Positions 35,114 through 43,380 of a stretch of 64,000 nucleotides of DNA are shown in pieces. The translations under genes were made by a program, and so were the position numbers. The DNA comes from Elusimicrobium minutum. Its GTDB lineage: Bacteria > Elusimicrobiota > Elusimicrobia > Elusimicrobiales > UBA9959. How positions within the stretch are numbered: the first letter of the stretch is position 1; every line of letters starts with the position of its first letter. The notes under the pieces are model-generated. The model saw only the letters and a program-made list of their open reading frames with translations, made no database searches and was not told the origin of the DNA. Location: assembly GCA_020723765.1 (NCBI GenBank), contig DYIF01000003.1, positions 62,001 to 126,000 of the forward strand, given 5' to 3'.

Positions 35114-35745
35114 TTAAGAATATGATATACTATTCGCTTGATTTTCCTTTTATTTTTTATTTGGGGATCGTATAAAAAATAAGCGTTTGAATTTAAAAAA
35201 ATATTTTTCGATATGGCTGATTTCATTTTTATATATCGATCCGCGCAAGGGCAGTTGCCTTCCGCTTTAAAAGCGCAGTTTCGAGTGTGGGTAAGATAAG
35301 AAAAAGGAATATGAAGGTTTATTTTAGTCAGATTTTTAATTATGCCGGGCTCTGTCGTGTTATCTATTTCGTAAGCCTCTATGTTTTCGAATATTTTTTT
35401 AAGTTTTCCCCATCCGATAGATTTGGATAGATTTGAAATCAAAACCCTTCCGATATTTATCTTCTTTTTTGTTTTGTTTTTGGTCAAAAAATAAAAAAGC
35501 CCCATATCGTTGACGGTTATTTCTTTTACCGAAGTCGTTTCTAAAATTTTTATTATATTTTTGAAACAATTATCCGTTATTATCGGTGTCAAAAGAACGA
35601 TATTTTTATGTGTTATCTTTTTAATATGTTCGAGTTTCGGTATTTTAAATTGGCAAAACTCTGAGCCTATATATAAAAAATCGTATTTTTTATAATCGAT
35701 ATTATTAAAATCGTTTTCCGGTACTATAACGGCTTTTTCAATCAT
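35095..35745 (-). CDS. U32 family protein, UbiV-like, short (pair B)
   Basis: 216 residues, paralogous to 34322-35113: YIGSEFCQFK, IVLLTPII, EITVNDMGLFYFL, then FSYLTHTRNC and GNCPCADRY. The four cysteines expected for a UbiV-type [4Fe-4S] site (SEFC, RNC, CPC) are present despite the short length. It overlaps its UbiU-like partner by 8 bp. Its 3' end lies against pair A in a convergent arrangement. Confidence 0.68.
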   Translation of the reverse strand: MIEKAVIVPENDFNNIDYKKYDFLYIGSEFCQFKIPKLEHIKKITHKNIVLLTPIITDNCFKNIIKILETTSVKEITVNDMGLFYFLTKNKTKKKINIGRVLISNLSKSIGWGKLKKIFENIEAYEIDNTTEPGIIKNLTKINLHIPFSYLTHTRNCAFKAEGNCPCADRYIKMKSAISKNIFLNSNAYFLYDPQIKNKRKIKRIVYHILNQRKGQ

Positions 35746-36556
35746 ATATGTTAAAATATTTTTTCAGACAAGAATAAAAAACCTTTTTCGACGGATTTTT
35801 TTCCATTATGGATATCAGCGTTTTTATTTTTTTTAGTATTTTTATTTTTTCTTCGGTTGTCCCGTCTCTTGCCGTTTTTATATAATTCGCGCCTAACTTG
35901 TAATAATTGTATATCGTTTCAAATCTTTTTTTTGCGGATGGATGGGCCATTTTAATTTTTTGCTTCCCCGACATAAAAACATAACTGCAATTGGTCTTTT
36001 TTCTTATTATTCCGTCGAAATCGTGATACAAGCATGCCCCGTCTATGTTTGAGCAGTAGACGTCTGGAAAATAAAATATTTCGTATTCTATGTCTTTAAT
36101 TTTCTTGATAAAAAACTGTTCTTCGGGTTTAAGGTGCTGAGGTATTACCAATCTCTTTAGTCCGGTCAGTTCTTTATAGAATTTTAAAGAATTTGAATTA
36201 AAAACCAAAGCCGTGGAACTCAGTATTATTTCCGTTTTATTTTTGAAATGTTCTGCTAAATTGATATCCCTTAATATTATGCCGGATAGCCCTTTCTTAA
36301 TAAGTTTTTCTATAATCTCGACCGCCTTTGATGTTTCGGTTTTGTCGTATGTTTCGTTGGCCGCTATATAGATTTTCTTTCTTTGGCTTTGAGCCGTTTT
36401 TATCAATTTTTCCGCTTCGTCCGTATCTTTTATGTTTAAGAATGAATACCATTTTCTATGGTTTTCCACTTCTTTTAAACCGAAATAGAACTCGTCAGAA
36501 ATAGAAGAGAGTATTTCGCATTCTTTTATATTATTTACTCCGGATACGATTTTCAT
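35738..36556 (-). CDS. U32 family protein, UbiU-like (pair B)
   Basis: About 272 residues from the ATG at 36556, one base after the preceding stop; the track's start at 36568 is a TTG inside the upstream gene. Recognisable U32 segments: SISDEFYFGLKE, RKKIYIAANETYD, GLSGIILRDINLAEH, EIILSSTALVFNS, then DVYCSNIDGACLYHDFD and TNCSYVFM for the cluster cysteines. Near the end, GANYIKTARDGTTEEK matches a typical U32 C-terminal strand and is mirrored by THVKYGTRTDDTRTK in pair A. It is translationally linked to the UbiV-like protein and to a radical SAM gene. Confidence 0.7.
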   Translation of the reverse strand: MKIVSGVNNIKECEILSSISDEFYFGLKEVENHRKWYSFLNIKDTDEAEKLIKTAQSQRKKIYIAANETYDKTETSKAVEIIEKLIKKGLSGIILRDINLAEHFKNKTEIILSSTALVFNSNSLKFYKELTGLKRLVIPQHLKPEEQFFIKKIKDIEYEIFYFPDVYCSNIDGACLYHDFDGIIRKKTNCSYVFMSGKQKIKMAHPSAKKRFETIYNYYKLGANYIKTARDGTTEEKIKILKKIKTLISIMEKNPSKKVFYSCLKKYFNIYD

Positions 36557-36557
36557 C

Positions 36558-37577
36558 CTATTTTTCAAACTCCTTCATAGTTTCGAGAAAACTTAGTTTC
36601 GATTTTCTGATATATTCTTTATTCTTATAGTTTTCCCAGAATTGTTTGGCTTTTTTTATAACCGGCTTTATTTCGTCGCTTCCGTATATTTCCAAGTATT
36701 TTTTTTCTATTCCGGGGCAGTATTTATAGTATATGCATTTTTTGCATTGAGGCGTTTTTATCCTGTGTTTATACGAGATTTCAAGCGATTTTTCTTCGGG
36801 TGTTCCAGGATGTATGCATTCGGATTCGTCAAATCCCGAAAGATATAGGTCTAAAACCTTGTTTTCGTATTCTTTTAAAAAGCAAGCGGGAAGATGTTCG
36901 TAGAAAAAAGGGTACCCTCCTTTTTTTAAAAGATTATTCGAGGCTTTTTTCATATATTTTACAGTCTTTGAAATTTTTACTTTGATTTTTTCAGTATTTT
37001 TATCGGCATTTCCCAGATAGTTTAAATATTGTATTACTATAAGTTTTAGTCCCATTTTGTAGTAATATTCTACATAATTTTCTATTTTTGAATAGTTTGT
37101 TTTAGTCACTAAAAATATTGACGACAAAGGTATTTTCAATTTTTGAATATTTTTTAGAGCTTTTATTATTTGCGAATATGATCCTTTTAATCCGGTTAAA
37201 AATTCGAATTCTTCTTTCCTGTAATCGGGGAGATTTAAGGCCAAAAAATCGGCTCCTATTTTTTTAACTTTTAACGCGAATTCGTAATCCGAAAATTTTA
37301 GGCCGTTGGTAAATATGTGTATTTTAAATCCAAGCTTTTTGCACAAAGCCAATACTTTAAAAAAGTCTTTATGAACGGTAGGCTCTCCTCCAAGCAATGT
37401 AATATAATTAAATCCGTTTTTTTTAGCCTTATAAACAGATTTGGATATCGTATTAAAATCTATTTCTTCTACCTTAGTTTTCAGATTGTCTTTGGCGAAA
37501 CAATATACGCAATTTCTGTTGCATCTTTGGGTCATATATATTTCAAATCTTTTAAAATCTATATTTTGATTTGTCAT
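36558..37577 (-). CDS. Radical SAM protein (CNRNCVYC)
   Basis: 339 residues. The radical SAM motif MTQRCNRNCVYC is followed by LLGGEPTVHKDFF and the SAM-binding strand HIFTNGLKFSD. A C-terminal CKKCIYYKYCPGIEKKYLEIYG gives a short Cys motif shared with six other proteins of the cluster, perhaps a reduced twitch/SPASM auxiliary-cluster site. It overlaps the methylase at 37574 by 4 bp and precedes the UbiU/UbiV-like pair B. Substrate unknown. Confidence 0.85.
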   Translation of the reverse strand: MTNQNIDFKRFEIYMTQRCNRNCVYCFAKDNLKTKVEEIDFNTISKSVYKAKKNGFNYITLLGGEPTVHKDFFKVLALCKKLGFKIHIFTNGLKFSDYEFALKVKKIGADFLALNLPDYRKEEFEFLTGLKGSYSQIIKALKNIQKLKIPLSSIFLVTKTNYSKIENYVEYYYKMGLKLIVIQYLNYLGNADKNTEKIKVKISKTVKYMKKASNNLLKKGGYPFFYEHLPACFLKEYENKVLDLYLSGFDESECIHPGTPEEKSLEISYKHRIKTPQCKKCIYYKYCPGIEKKYLEIYGSDEIKPVIKKAKQFWENYKNKEYIRKSKLSFLETMKEFEK

Positions 37578-38239
37578 TTTTTTGCGAAGGGTATAAAAAT
37601 TGTCGCCATATTTTTTATTGTTTTTATTTTGGTTTCAAAATTGTTTGTTTTTGTTTTTATTATTTTCGTGTCTTGGCATGAAAAGTCTTTTATTATTACT
37701 ATATATATCGGGTGGTCGTCGGAATAGCTTTTTTTGAAAGTCAGTAAAAATTGTTTAAGCAGGGAATCGTCTTCTTTTAGGGCTTCGGCTCCGAAAATTA
37801 TCGTATCCGTTTCCGGGTACAATTTTATCTTTTTTTTGTCCTTATTTAAAGATATCACGGTTAGGTCTCTGGGAATTAGGTTTAATTCGTTAAATATGTC
37901 GATTATAATATCGAAGGAAGATACCGCCGGAAGCGTGATTGTTTTTACGTTTTTCAGTTGGTTTTTTATAAGATAGGTTATCGAGTTTAGAAAACAAGGA
38001 TTTCCGTAAGTCAAAAAGGCTATCTTTTCATATTTTTTAAATAGTTTTTTTATTAAAGTAAGTTGTTGTTCTGGATTTAAATCTCTAACCGATTTTATTT
38101 TTATCCTTGCAGAAAGAATTATATCTTTGTCGATGCTCGGGGATATTACGACTTCCGCTTTTTCTAAAACTTCCGAAGTTTCGGCCGTAATATGTTTTAA
38201 GGTTATGCCGTAACCGCATATAAATAGCGTTTTTTTCAT
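37574..38239 (-). CDS. Tetrapyrrole-methylase-fold protein, borosin methyltransferase-like (copy 2)
   Basis: 221 residues, paralogue of 32664-33371. N-terminal GYGITLKHITAETSEVLEKAEVVIS, then AFLTYGNPCFLN, TLPAVSSFDIIIDIF and a C-terminal MATIFIPF. The YGNPCFL and LPAVSS segments resemble the YGHPGVF and LPGISA motifs of borosin N-methyltransferases. It is ATGA-coupled on both sides to radical SAM genes. With copy 1, each methylase is adjacent to one U32 pair or one gene away from it. Confidence 0.72.
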   Translation of the reverse strand: MKKTLFICGYGITLKHITAETSEVLEKAEVVISPSIDKDIILSARIKIKSVRDLNPEQQLTLIKKLFKKYEKIAFLTYGNPCFLNSITYLIKNQLKNVKTITLPAVSSFDIIIDIFNELNLIPRDLTVISLNKDKKKIKLYPETDTIIFGAEALKEDDSLLKQFLLTFKKSYSDDHPIYIVIIKDFSCQDTKIIKTKTNNFETKIKTIKNMATIFIPFAKK

Positions 38240-39375
38240 AAAAGAGAAAAGTAATATCTTCCTTTTTTAAATTCTATTTCGACTATTTTTTTTACCGATA
38301 GCGATGTCGCCGCGTTTATTACGTTATTGGCGTCCTGACAGCTTTGACAAAGCGGAACTTTTTTAGATAATTTTATTATTTGTTCCACCGGCATTTTTCC
38401 TTTTCCTTTTTTTAATATCTCAATCAAACACTTTTCATCGTCGGTAAAATATATTTTTTTCTTCTCGGACTTTTTATATATCGGTTCAAATCCCTCCCAT
38501 CCGAAAATTTTTACATATTCCTTATCCACTCCGTCGCATTTTGTTTTGAAAACGCATTTTTTGCACACTTCTCCGCGTATTTTGTTCGAATTGGTCTTGT
38601 CGTCTAAATTTATAAGATTCATATGTGGAGATTTTACTACGGTATTAAAAGCTGATATGCCTATCAAGTTTTCCTCATATCCTTTTAGAAAACAAGGCGG
38701 GACATTTAAAAATAATATTTCGTTCGACATGTTGTTTTCTACCATTATCTCCACGGCTCTAATAAAAAATTTTTCACATTTTTTTAAACCGACTCCGATT
38801 TTTTTATGATTATAAAACATATTCCCTACGTATATCGGGTATATTACAACAAAGTTGGTGACTCCCATATCCAGAAGAAATTCTATTATCTCGGGCAGTT
38901 TGTCGTAATTATATTTATTTATGAGTATATTGTTGCCTATTCTTATCTTCAGTTTTTTCATGTTTTCTATAGCTTTTATTACTTTTTGATATGAGTTTTT
39001 TACGCCGGTAAGCATGTCGTGTATTTTGGGGTCGTTAGAAGTCAGGGAAAACTTACAAAAGGTAAGTCCCGCTTCTTTTAATTTTTTTGCTAAACTGTAG
39101 TTGGAAAGAGTAAGTCCGTTTGTTTGTATTCTTATGAAATTAAAACCCGTTTTTTTGGCGAATTTTATTATTTCTACAAGGTCTTCTCTTATCGTCGGCT
39201 CACCTCCGCTTAATCCCAATTTTTTATACCCCGCTTTTTTCGCTTTATAAATTTCTTTGAATATTTCTTCTTTTGATAGATATAAACTTCTATCATAGTC
39301 GCCTTGAGAACAAAAAGAACAATTAAGATTACATTTATAGTTTAAGAGTATTTCGTAACAGTCTCTATTTTCCAT
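38236..39375 (-). CDS. Radical SAM protein with extra C-terminal domain
   Basis: 379 residues. The motif NYKCNLNCSFC is followed by LSGGEPTIREDLVEI and IRIQTNGLTLS. The auxiliary Cys segment CKKCVFKTKCDGVDKEYVKIFGWEGFEPI lies at about 275-300. Unlike its relatives it continues for about 70 residues into a domain with PLCQSCQDANNVINAATSLS, which could bind another metal or the substrate. It overlaps neighbours on both sides. Confidence 0.85.
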   Translation of the reverse strand: MENRDCYEILLNYKCNLNCSFCSQGDYDRSLYLSKEEIFKEIYKAKKAGYKKLGLSGGEPTIREDLVEIIKFAKKTGFNFIRIQTNGLTLSNYSLAKKLKEAGLTFCKFSLTSNDPKIHDMLTGVKNSYQKVIKAIENMKKLKIRIGNNILINKYNYDKLPEIIEFLLDMGVTNFVVIYPIYVGNMFYNHKKIGVGLKKCEKFFIRAVEIMVENNMSNEILFLNVPPCFLKGYEENLIGISAFNTVVKSPHMNLINLDDKTNSNKIRGEVCKKCVFKTKCDGVDKEYVKIFGWEGFEPIYKKSEKKKIYFTDDEKCLIEILKKGKGKMPVEQIIKLSKKVPLCQSCQDANNVINAATSLSVKKIVEIEFKKGRYYFSLL

Positions 39376-40414
39376 TTTTTATTCCGTGCATTCTTCTAAA
39401 ACTATTATATTTTATTAAAATTTTAAACTGTTTTTTTAGCGTTTGGCTTATCGTTTTTTGTATTTCGAGAATAATTTTCATCTTTTTGTCGATATCGCTT
39501 TTTTTAACGTAATTGTAAAAAAAATAAGCACCAATTTGGCAGAAAAGGTGGGTTGATTTAAACCCTAAGCTTTTAAATTTTTTAAAAAGAAGTTTTCTTT
39601 TTTCTATCGTTTTATCCGAAATATCGAAGCCTTTTAAGGTTTGCTCGTCTGCTCCTATTAACTTATCGCATAAATAAAATTTGCCGTCCGGCAGCAGCGT
39701 TATGTTGGAGCATTCTTTGATTTTATTTTTGAAAATATCGTCTATTATTTCGTATCTGTTGGAAATTTCGTAAAGTTCTTTTTTTTCTTTTATTAAATTT
39801 AAGTATCTTTTAAACATTTCGTTCAATTCTCTTTTTATTTTTTTAATATCTTTGATTTCCCAATCGTCGGAGTAATCTATGTTCCATCCTATTTTCCTGA
39901 AACCGAGTTCGTATAAATAAGATACGTTTGAGCTTAAAAAAGCTATATTTTTTCGGGTTACTACCATATTTGCGATTGTGTAGCTTATTAAATCGTATTT
40001 TTTAAAATTATTTATGGCGGTATCGTGAACTGATATTTTTTTGTTTTTAAAAACCCTCGATTTGTCGTTTGTTTTTTTGTCTCCGTCTATGCTTAAAACC
40101 GCTTTAACTTTACCGTTTTTAATAAACTCGGCTATTTTCTCGTTCATTATCGTGCCGTTTGTAAATAAGGTTATAGGTATGGTAGAGTCGGTTTTTTTTA
40201 TGTGGTTTATAAATTTAAAAATATTTTTTTTGATTAATAAAGGCTCTCCCCCCAGAATTATTATCTGAGGATTTTCGGCTATTTTTAAAAATTTTTTAAG
40301 CGCTTTTTTAAACTTAAAATAGGATAGTATTTCGCTTTTTCTTTTTTTGTAATGGCAATATCGGCATGAAAGGTTGCAGTTAAGAGTAGGGTATATTATT
40401 AATTTTTCTATCAT
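39365..40414 (-). CDS. Radical SAM protein (CNLSCRYC)
   Basis: 349 residues. YPTLNCNLSCRYCHYKKRKSE opens the barrel, then ILGGEPLLIKKNIFKFI and TLFTNGTIM. LSIDGDKKTNDKSR matches the anaerobic-sulfatase-maturase/SPASM type more than the other cluster members. CSNITLLPDGKFYLCDKLIG is the start of a SPASM-like region, but later cysteines are few (HLFCQIG). It overlaps both neighbours (4 and 11 bp). Confidence 0.82.
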   Translation of the reverse strand: MIEKLIIYPTLNCNLSCRYCHYKKRKSEILSYFKFKKALKKFLKIAENPQIIILGGEPLLIKKNIFKFINHIKKTDSTIPITLFTNGTIMNEKIAEFIKNGKVKAVLSIDGDKKTNDKSRVFKNKKISVHDTAINNFKKYDLISYTIANMVVTRKNIAFLSSNVSYLYELGFRKIGWNIDYSDDWEIKDIKKIKRELNEMFKRYLNLIKEKKELYEISNRYEIIDDIFKNKIKECSNITLLPDGKFYLCDKLIGADEQTLKGFDISDKTIEKRKLLFKKFKSLGFKSTHLFCQIGAYFFYNYVKKSDIDKKMKIILEIQKTISQTLKKQFKILIKYNSFRRMHGIKNGK

Positions 40415-41334
40415 TTGTCTTTTATGGGATTTAGCTCTTTATCTCCGTAGTTTTTTATATATTCTTTCCAGATTCCCTCGCATAGTTTGAAAAGCTTGCA
40501 TCCCTTGCAACGCTTGGTTTTTTCTCTTGCGTATTTTTTTCGAGATTTTACCACGTCTTCGTTTACGAAATCCGGAGCCCAATGCTTGGAAAGAAACAGT
40601 TTCGCCTCGTTTATTTCGCTTATCTGATCGAGATAGTCTGTAAAATAACATAACGGAACGTATCTTACCTTCCACTGATAATATCCCGCTTCTCTTCCGA
40701 TATCGAGGGCTTTTCTCATATATTTTGAAGCTATAGAAATTTTAGGAACCATATTCGAGAAATCTTTGTTGGCTCCTCCGTATTGAGGATCTACGAATAT
40801 ATATTCTACGTTTTTAATTTGCAATTTTACGTGAAGTTTGGCTATTTGAGGCAGTTTTTTGAAATTTTGCTTTACTATCGTGGTGTTGGCGTTTATGTTG
40901 TTAAATCCAATTTTTTTAAAATTTTCTATTCCTCTCATTAGTTCTATGAAGGAACCTTTTGAGCGAGTTAGAAGGTCGTGCGTTTTGGAGTCCGGTCCGT
41001 GTATGGAGAATATTATAGTGGATAGCCCTTTTTCTAAAGCTTTTTTAGCGAAGTTTATGTCCGAAAACATTCTTCCGTTTGTTGCTATTACTATATCGGG
41101 TATGTTTAATTTTTTAGCGGTGGATATTATTTTAAAAAAATCGTCTCTTATCGTGATTTCTCCGCCTATAAATTCTATTATGTCTATTTTCTCTTTTTTT
41201 GTGGCGAGATATATTTCTTTGATTATTTGGTCGGTAGTTTTGCTTTTTATTTTTCTTTTCTCCGAATTTATACAGAATCTGCAATTGTTGTTGCAATCGT
41301 AACCCACAAATATTACTATTTTTTTCTTTTTCAT
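40411..41334 (-). CDS. Radical SAM protein (CNNNCRFC)
   Basis: About 307 residues from the ATG at 41334, which overlaps the upstream stop as ATGA; the track's start at 41382 lies inside the membrane gene. The motif GYDCNNNCRFC is followed by EFIGGEITIRDDFF, where the usual GGEPT is altered to GGEIT. VIATNGRMFSD and FSIHGPDSKTHDLLTRS follow. C-terminal CKGCKLFKLCEGIWKEYIKNYG is the shared auxiliary Cys motif. Function unknown. Confidence 0.85.
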   Translation of the reverse strand: MKKKKIVIFVGYDCNNNCRFCINSEKRKIKSKTTDQIIKEIYLATKKEKIDIIEFIGGEITIRDDFFKIISTAKKLNIPDIVIATNGRMFSDINFAKKALEKGLSTIIFSIHGPDSKTHDLLTRSKGSFIELMRGIENFKKIGFNNINANTTIVKQNFKKLPQIAKLHVKLQIKNVEYIFVDPQYGGANKDFSNMVPKISIASKYMRKALDIGREAGYYQWKVRYVPLCYFTDYLDQISEINEAKLFLSKHWAPDFVNEDVVKSRKKYAREKTKRCKGCKLFKLCEGIWKEYIKNYGDKELNPIKDK

Positions 41335-42527
41335 TTTAGTAAAGATACTATATTGGCGTCGAAAATAATTTCCATAATACATCCCGAAAATATTCCCAAA
41401 GCGAACGGCTTTGATCTTACAAATTCTATTTTAGCGTTTTTATCGGGATGTTTTGAAAGCCAATCTTTTAATTTTTCGACCTGCTCTTCGTCCAATCCGT
41501 CTTTAAACGCATCCTCAAAGACTCCTTCGAATGCCTCGTTGTTTCTAAAAACTTCAAGTTCTTTGGACGATAAAACCATTCCTGGTTTTATTTCTTCTTT
41601 GGAAGCGTAGTAAGTATTGTGTATTTCTATTATCTGTTCGAATAAAATTTTCCCTAAAAAAAATATTCCGCCGAATTTCAAAGTGTTTTTAAAAGCGATA
41701 GTTATTACTTTAGCTAAAAAATCGACCGGGTGCGGATTTAGTATTACGCTCAGGATAAAAACCGAATACATAAAAATCATTATATATTTCCATAGTCTTG
41801 ATTTTAGGAATTGAGAAATTTTAGGCCATAAGAAAAACATTAAAAAAAAGAATATGTCGGTTCTTTTGAATATATTAAAAACATATTCTTGAAGCATAAG
41901 ATTTAACATCTGCTTGTAAACGAATATGGATATTACATTAAAAAAAGTGATTAGTATGATTGGAGATTTATAGTTTATTTTTTTAATTTTGTTTAAATAA
42001 AAATTTTTTAATTCTTTAAATGCGTCCTTGTCGCCTGTGTTTACCATGGATATGTTATCTTTTACGTATCTAAATACAGAAAAAAACGCCGACAGTATGA
42101 ATATGTTTATTAAAACGGATATCCATAAATAAGATGGAAATCCTTTTGCGTTATAGTTTATAAGAGGTATAAAGCAAAGGTTTGCTATGTAAAACTTGGA
42201 ATCTCCTGCCGGCCATATTTCTCCGTACCATAGTATATATGAAAATATTACGGAATAAAAACAGTGCAATATGTAATTTTTATAAAAAATAATATTCATA
42301 TAATTTGTGGAGATGTCGGAGTATCCGGCTATCGTATTTATTATATTGATTAGAATAAGCGCCGATATTATCTTAAAGCCGAGTATTATTTTTGAGTTTT
42401 TTATTTTGCCGGTTTCAAAATCTTCTCTTACTATCGATATTCCCCATATGAGATAAAGGGTAATGGAAATATACGATATTATTTCCGGTATTTTATTCGC
42501 GTATTGTTTTAAGCTCAGCGTCTCCAT
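41331..42527 (-). CDS. Prepilin-peptidase-like (A24) polytopic membrane protein
   Basis: 398 residues with about eight to ten membrane helices and a C-terminal soluble tail of about 90 residues. The first active-site Asp candidate is in REDFETGKIKNSKI; the second is in PAGDSKFYIANL, matching the GxGD-type motif of type IV prepilin peptidases (CpaA/TadV/FlaK class). The PAGDSKF form is close to CpaA's GAGDxK. The long C-terminal extension is unusual. Inserted between radical SAM genes with overlaps of 35 and 4 bp, it could process or export the modified product. The start lacks a Shine-Dalgarno and is probably coupled. Confidence 0.68.
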   Translation of the reverse strand: METLSLKQYANKIPEIISYISITLYLIWGISIVREDFETGKIKNSKIILGFKIISALILINIINTIAGYSDISTNYMNIIFYKNYILHCFYSVIFSYILWYGEIWPAGDSKFYIANLCFIPLINYNAKGFPSYLWISVLINIFILSAFFSVFRYVKDNISMVNTGDKDAFKELKNFYLNKIKKINYKSPIILITFFNVISIFVYKQMLNLMLQEYVFNIFKRTDIFFFLMFFLWPKISQFLKSRLWKYIMIFMYSVFILSVILNPHPVDFLAKVITIAFKNTLKFGGIFFLGKILFEQIIEIHNTYYASKEEIKPGMVLSSKELEVFRNNEAFEGVFEDAFKDGLDEEQVEKLKDWLSKHPDKNAKIEFVRSKPFALGIFSGCIMEIIFDANIVSLLK

Positions 42528-43380
42528 AAAGTTCGTAATACCTCTTCATAAGTCCTAAACATTTTTTCTTTAGTTTACAGCCTTTGCATTTATAGGTGTA
42601 GATCCTTTCTTCTTTCGGTAAAGTAATCCATGCGTATTTTCTTAAGTTTTTGTTTAAAACGCACAAAGGAAAATGGTACAATCTTAAATTAATCCCCTTT
42701 AAAATATCTTTAATGGAATATATCTTTTGTGCGGATTTTGATAATTTTAAATAAATCTTTCTTTTATTTTTCTCAGAAATACCTTCTATTTCGTAATGTA
42801 TTATCGTTATTCTCCAATTCTTATAGCCCAATAAAAAATCTTTTAAAAATAATATCGTTTTATCGAGCTCCTTTATGTTAAGTTTATGTATCACTATTCT
42901 TATTTCCAATTCTCCTTTAAATTTTAAGGCTATATTTTTTATCCCGTTAACGGTTTGTTCATAACTGTTTTTTATCCCGGTTATTTTTTCGAATGTTTTT
43001 TTGTCGTAACTGTGAAAACTTACGGCCACCGTAAAAGGAGGCTTTGCGACGGATACAAATTTTGTCAAAAATTTTTCATTTGAAAAACTTCTGCCGTTTG
43101 TAAGAAGGGTTATCGGTATTTCGCTCAACTCTTTGCGCAGGTATGTTATAAATCGTAAAAAATCGGGATGTAGCGTCGGTTCTCCCCCGGTTATATTAAT
43201 ATAGTTTTTTTTGTCGAAATTGGAATTATAAACGTTTATTCCTTTTATGTATAGCTTTAATTTTTTTATTTGAGTTTTTATATCGTAGTTTCCCAGCGGA
43301 TTTGAATTGGAATATTCTTTCGGATTTGTGCACATAACGCATTTGTTGTTGCATATATTCCATAAAGATATATCAGGCAT
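42493..43380 (-). CDS. Radical SAM protein, HxsC-like
   Basis: 295 residues. LWNICNNKCVMCTNP, ITGGEPTLHPDFLRFI and ITLLTNGRSFSNEKF follow the HxsC pattern. So do the later ELEIRIVIHKLNIKELDK and the LYHFPLCVLNKNLRKYAW segment. C-terminal CKGCKLKKKCLGLMKRYYELYG is the auxiliary Cys motif. HxsC is one of two radical SAM maturases in His-Xaa-Ser systems. It overlaps the HxsB-like gene upstream by 8 bp, so HxsB and HxsC are adjacent here as in known Hxs loci. Confidence 0.75.
   Translation of the reverse strand: MPDISLWNICNNKCVMCTNPKEYSNSNPLGNYDIKTQIKKLKLYIKGINVYNSNFDKKNYINITGGEPTLHPDFLRFITYLRKELSEIPITLLTNGRSFSNEKFLTKFVSVAKPPFTVAVSFHSYDKKTFEKITGIKNSYEQTVNGIKNIALKFKGELEIRIVIHKLNIKELDKTILFLKDFLLGYKNWRITIIHYEIEGISEKNKRKIYLKLSKSAQKIYSIKDILKGINLRLYHFPLCVLNKNLRKYAWITLPKEERIYTYKCKGCKLKKKCLGLMKRYYELYGDAELKTIRE

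Noticed and set aside
33396-36556. U32 proteins as secreted collagenases
   Set aside because: No signal peptides; the paired long/short layout and cysteines fit UbiU/UbiV-type Fe-S proteins better.
32664-38239. Cobalamin or siroheme biosynthesis from the tetrapyrrole-methylase-like genes
   Set aside because: No other cob/cbi/hem genes occur nearby and both proteins carry an IYIP/IFIP end more like borosin methyltransferases.
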